Shown piece by piece: positions 63,801 to 64,000 of a DNA stretch of 64,000 bases. Position 1 is the stretch's first letter. Each line of letters opens with the position of its first letter. The notes below the pieces were generated by a model. That model saw only the letters and a program-made list of their open reading frames with translations, made no database searches and had not been told where the DNA came from. The translations under genes and the position numbers were made by a program. The DNA comes from Streptomyces sp. Alt3 (lineage in GTDB: Bacteria; Actinomycetota; Actinomycetes; Streptomycetales; Streptomycetaceae), in contig NZ_CP120983.1 in the NCBI RefSeq assembly GCF_030719215.1, positions 868,001 through 932,000 on the forward strand. Reading direction: 5' to 3'.

Positions 63801-64000
63801 GCGGGTCAGTTCGGTCCTCAGCGCAGTGGGGCCCTGTCGCAGACGCCGCAGGACCGCACCCGCGGATTCCTGTCCTCCACCTGCGGCCGCGATGGCCGCG
63901 GCCATCGCGGCCAGCGGGTTCGTCCCTGGAGTGAAGGCAGGGATCAGCGTCCAACGACGCTCTCGTAGGCGAGGCATGACACCAGCTCTGACCAGGGAGG
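60837..64000 (-). CDS. STAND-type NTPase with 14 WD40 repeats (N terminus outside window)
   Basis: Only the C-terminal part lies in the window; the frame is open to the right edge, where SSLVRAGVMPRL is the end of a Walker A region (GxSGSGKSSLVRAG in relatives). Walker B is LLVVDQFEEVV. The helical sensor region of the nSTAND1 group follows, with FLRRVSDSIGQYALGSA linking to the propellers. Fourteen WD40 units (GHTDFVEGIAWSPDG-type) can be counted, enough for two seven-bladed propellers. Such proteins act as sensors whose missing N terminus often carries an effector (protease, HTH, caspase-like). The stop is 15 bases from the convergent NIPSNAP gene. Confidence 0.88.
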   Translation of the reverse strand, partial: SLVRAGVMPRLRERRWTLIPAFTPGTNPLAAMAAAIAAAGGGQESAGAVLRRLRQGPTALRTELTRLRGGRFRRVLLVVDQFEEVVTLAGDRERAQFLDALRMCVEQDPGVRVLATLRVDFLARLLTRGHAEICQHPVTVGALGRSQFTQVVESPAALVGLSFAPGVVDAIVDDAGTDDALPLLAYLLQELYFASGPGGTVTEELYRELGGVAGALARQADHTVSELDHADGIAFVLRVLLRFVTVQGQEVARKRVPLSELTDRERHVVEAFIDARLLMSDAAGDGTPGQEEPYAQVTHEALFRQWAPLRQEVESRVDQLRERAELERWAEDWERSGRSDDYLLTGERLTLARRRLAALEQAGIASEPVRVLVHSSQRRDLAFLRRVSDSIGQYALGSAETHPERAVLLSLAALGECTPTPSARRGLMAALAASHLRTRVDAHTDTVRHIAWSPDGRRLATASRDGSARILEARSGQSLLVLPSDGAMVESVAWSPDSAHVATAGRERVVRIWDAASGASVRLLTGATDIVRQVAWSPDGQYVAASSKDRVVRVWEAGTGSLAQALEGHRDDVWGVTWSPDSTRLASASHDQTARVWDLATGATDVVLEGHTDFVEGIAWSPDGLSLATGSGDHTARIWDARTGALRLLVRGHTDYVWNLAWSPDSQALASASSDHTVRLVSAQDAKVLAVLRGHSDTVWGVTWSPSGTQLATSSTDGSAIVWDLRPRGAEVVAADGHRGPVNQASWSADEQRIATACDDATVRRWSASDGSPEGEPLRLDDRVWSVAWSPLTQDGRFALSTNDGLFRILDDTGAVLVEQRGEVVESCTWSPDGRRIATGGHDGIVRVRDADTGAELTSLAGHQDWVGRIAWAPGGRLIASASDDRTCRLWDVAESRQLTVLRGHDNYVDDVAWSPDEQRIATASGDWTVAVWEVTTGRRTDVLKGHEGRVRCVAWSPDGRFIASGSDDRTVRVWSADTFEEVAVVGVHQDKVSSVAWSRDGTRLLTASFDGTARIWSADPDYDRLEAHARGRVFRTLDEDERRRHLLPLAGA

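Overview
The window is very GC-rich with near-saturated G/C third codon positions. It carries BldB/WhiJ-type XRE-DUF397 pairs, a mycothiol-dependent enzyme family, TAGGCT/TAGGAT-type -10 boxes, several leaderless starts and only two TTA codons noticed. This points to a Streptomyces (or very close actinomycete) chromosome outside the most conserved core. No rRNA, tRNA, CRISPR array, transposase or integrase was seen.

Layout. 1-5.5 kb: the 3' end of a beta-propeller phytase, a ROK regulator (XylR type), xylA (minus) and xylB (plus) around a shared promoter region. 5.6-7.7 kb: a leaderless pair of secreted, membrane-anchored proteins, one with a VWA domain. 7.8-14.3 kb: a cytochrome P450 with a TTA codon, an ABC exporter behind a textbook SoxR box with a 19-bp promoter spacer, a DUF4334 protein, a zinc alcohol dehydrogenase and an LtrA membrane protein. 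14.3-17.7 kb: a DinB/mycothiol-type enzyme and a PadR-ABC ATPase-FtsX permease operon with a palindromic operator. 17.8-25 kb: a minus-strand operon for choline oxidation (betaine aldehyde dehydrogenase, GMC choline dehydrogenase) fused to a quaternary-ammonium ABC importer whose permease is an internal tandem duplication. 25.4-30.6 kb: a 1487-residue TPR-CHAT protease-like protein (TTA codon) translationally coupled to an unrecognised 241-residue protein.

30.7-48.3 kb is the most coherent locus: an apparently complete xyloglucan utilisation system. Secreted GH74 and GH12 endo-enzymes would cut the polymer, a Tat-lipoprotein binding protein and two permeases would import the oligosaccharides (the ATPase is not here, so an MsiK-like shared ATPase is inferred), and cytoplasmic GH95 fucosidase, GH42 galactosidase, GH31 alpha-xylosidase and GH3 beta-glucosidase would strip side chains and backbone. 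A LacI-family repressor sits at the end, and the palindrome TCGAAGCGCTTCGA occurs at both divergent enzyme/transporter promoters and twice (once imperfectly) around the promoter of the repressor gene. Released xylose could feed XylA/XylB at the left of the window.

48.4-57 kb: further plant-wall genes (pectin methylesterase, GH43 arabinanase) mixed with an ATP-grasp protein, a second P450, a DEDDh exonuclease, a MerR regulator and a decapitated GH43-AbfB pseudogene lying directly against the MerR segment. 56.8-64 kb: small membrane proteins, a lipoprotein, an XRE-DUF397 pair, a NIPSNAP protein and, running off the right edge, a STAND-type NTPase with 14 WD40 repeats.
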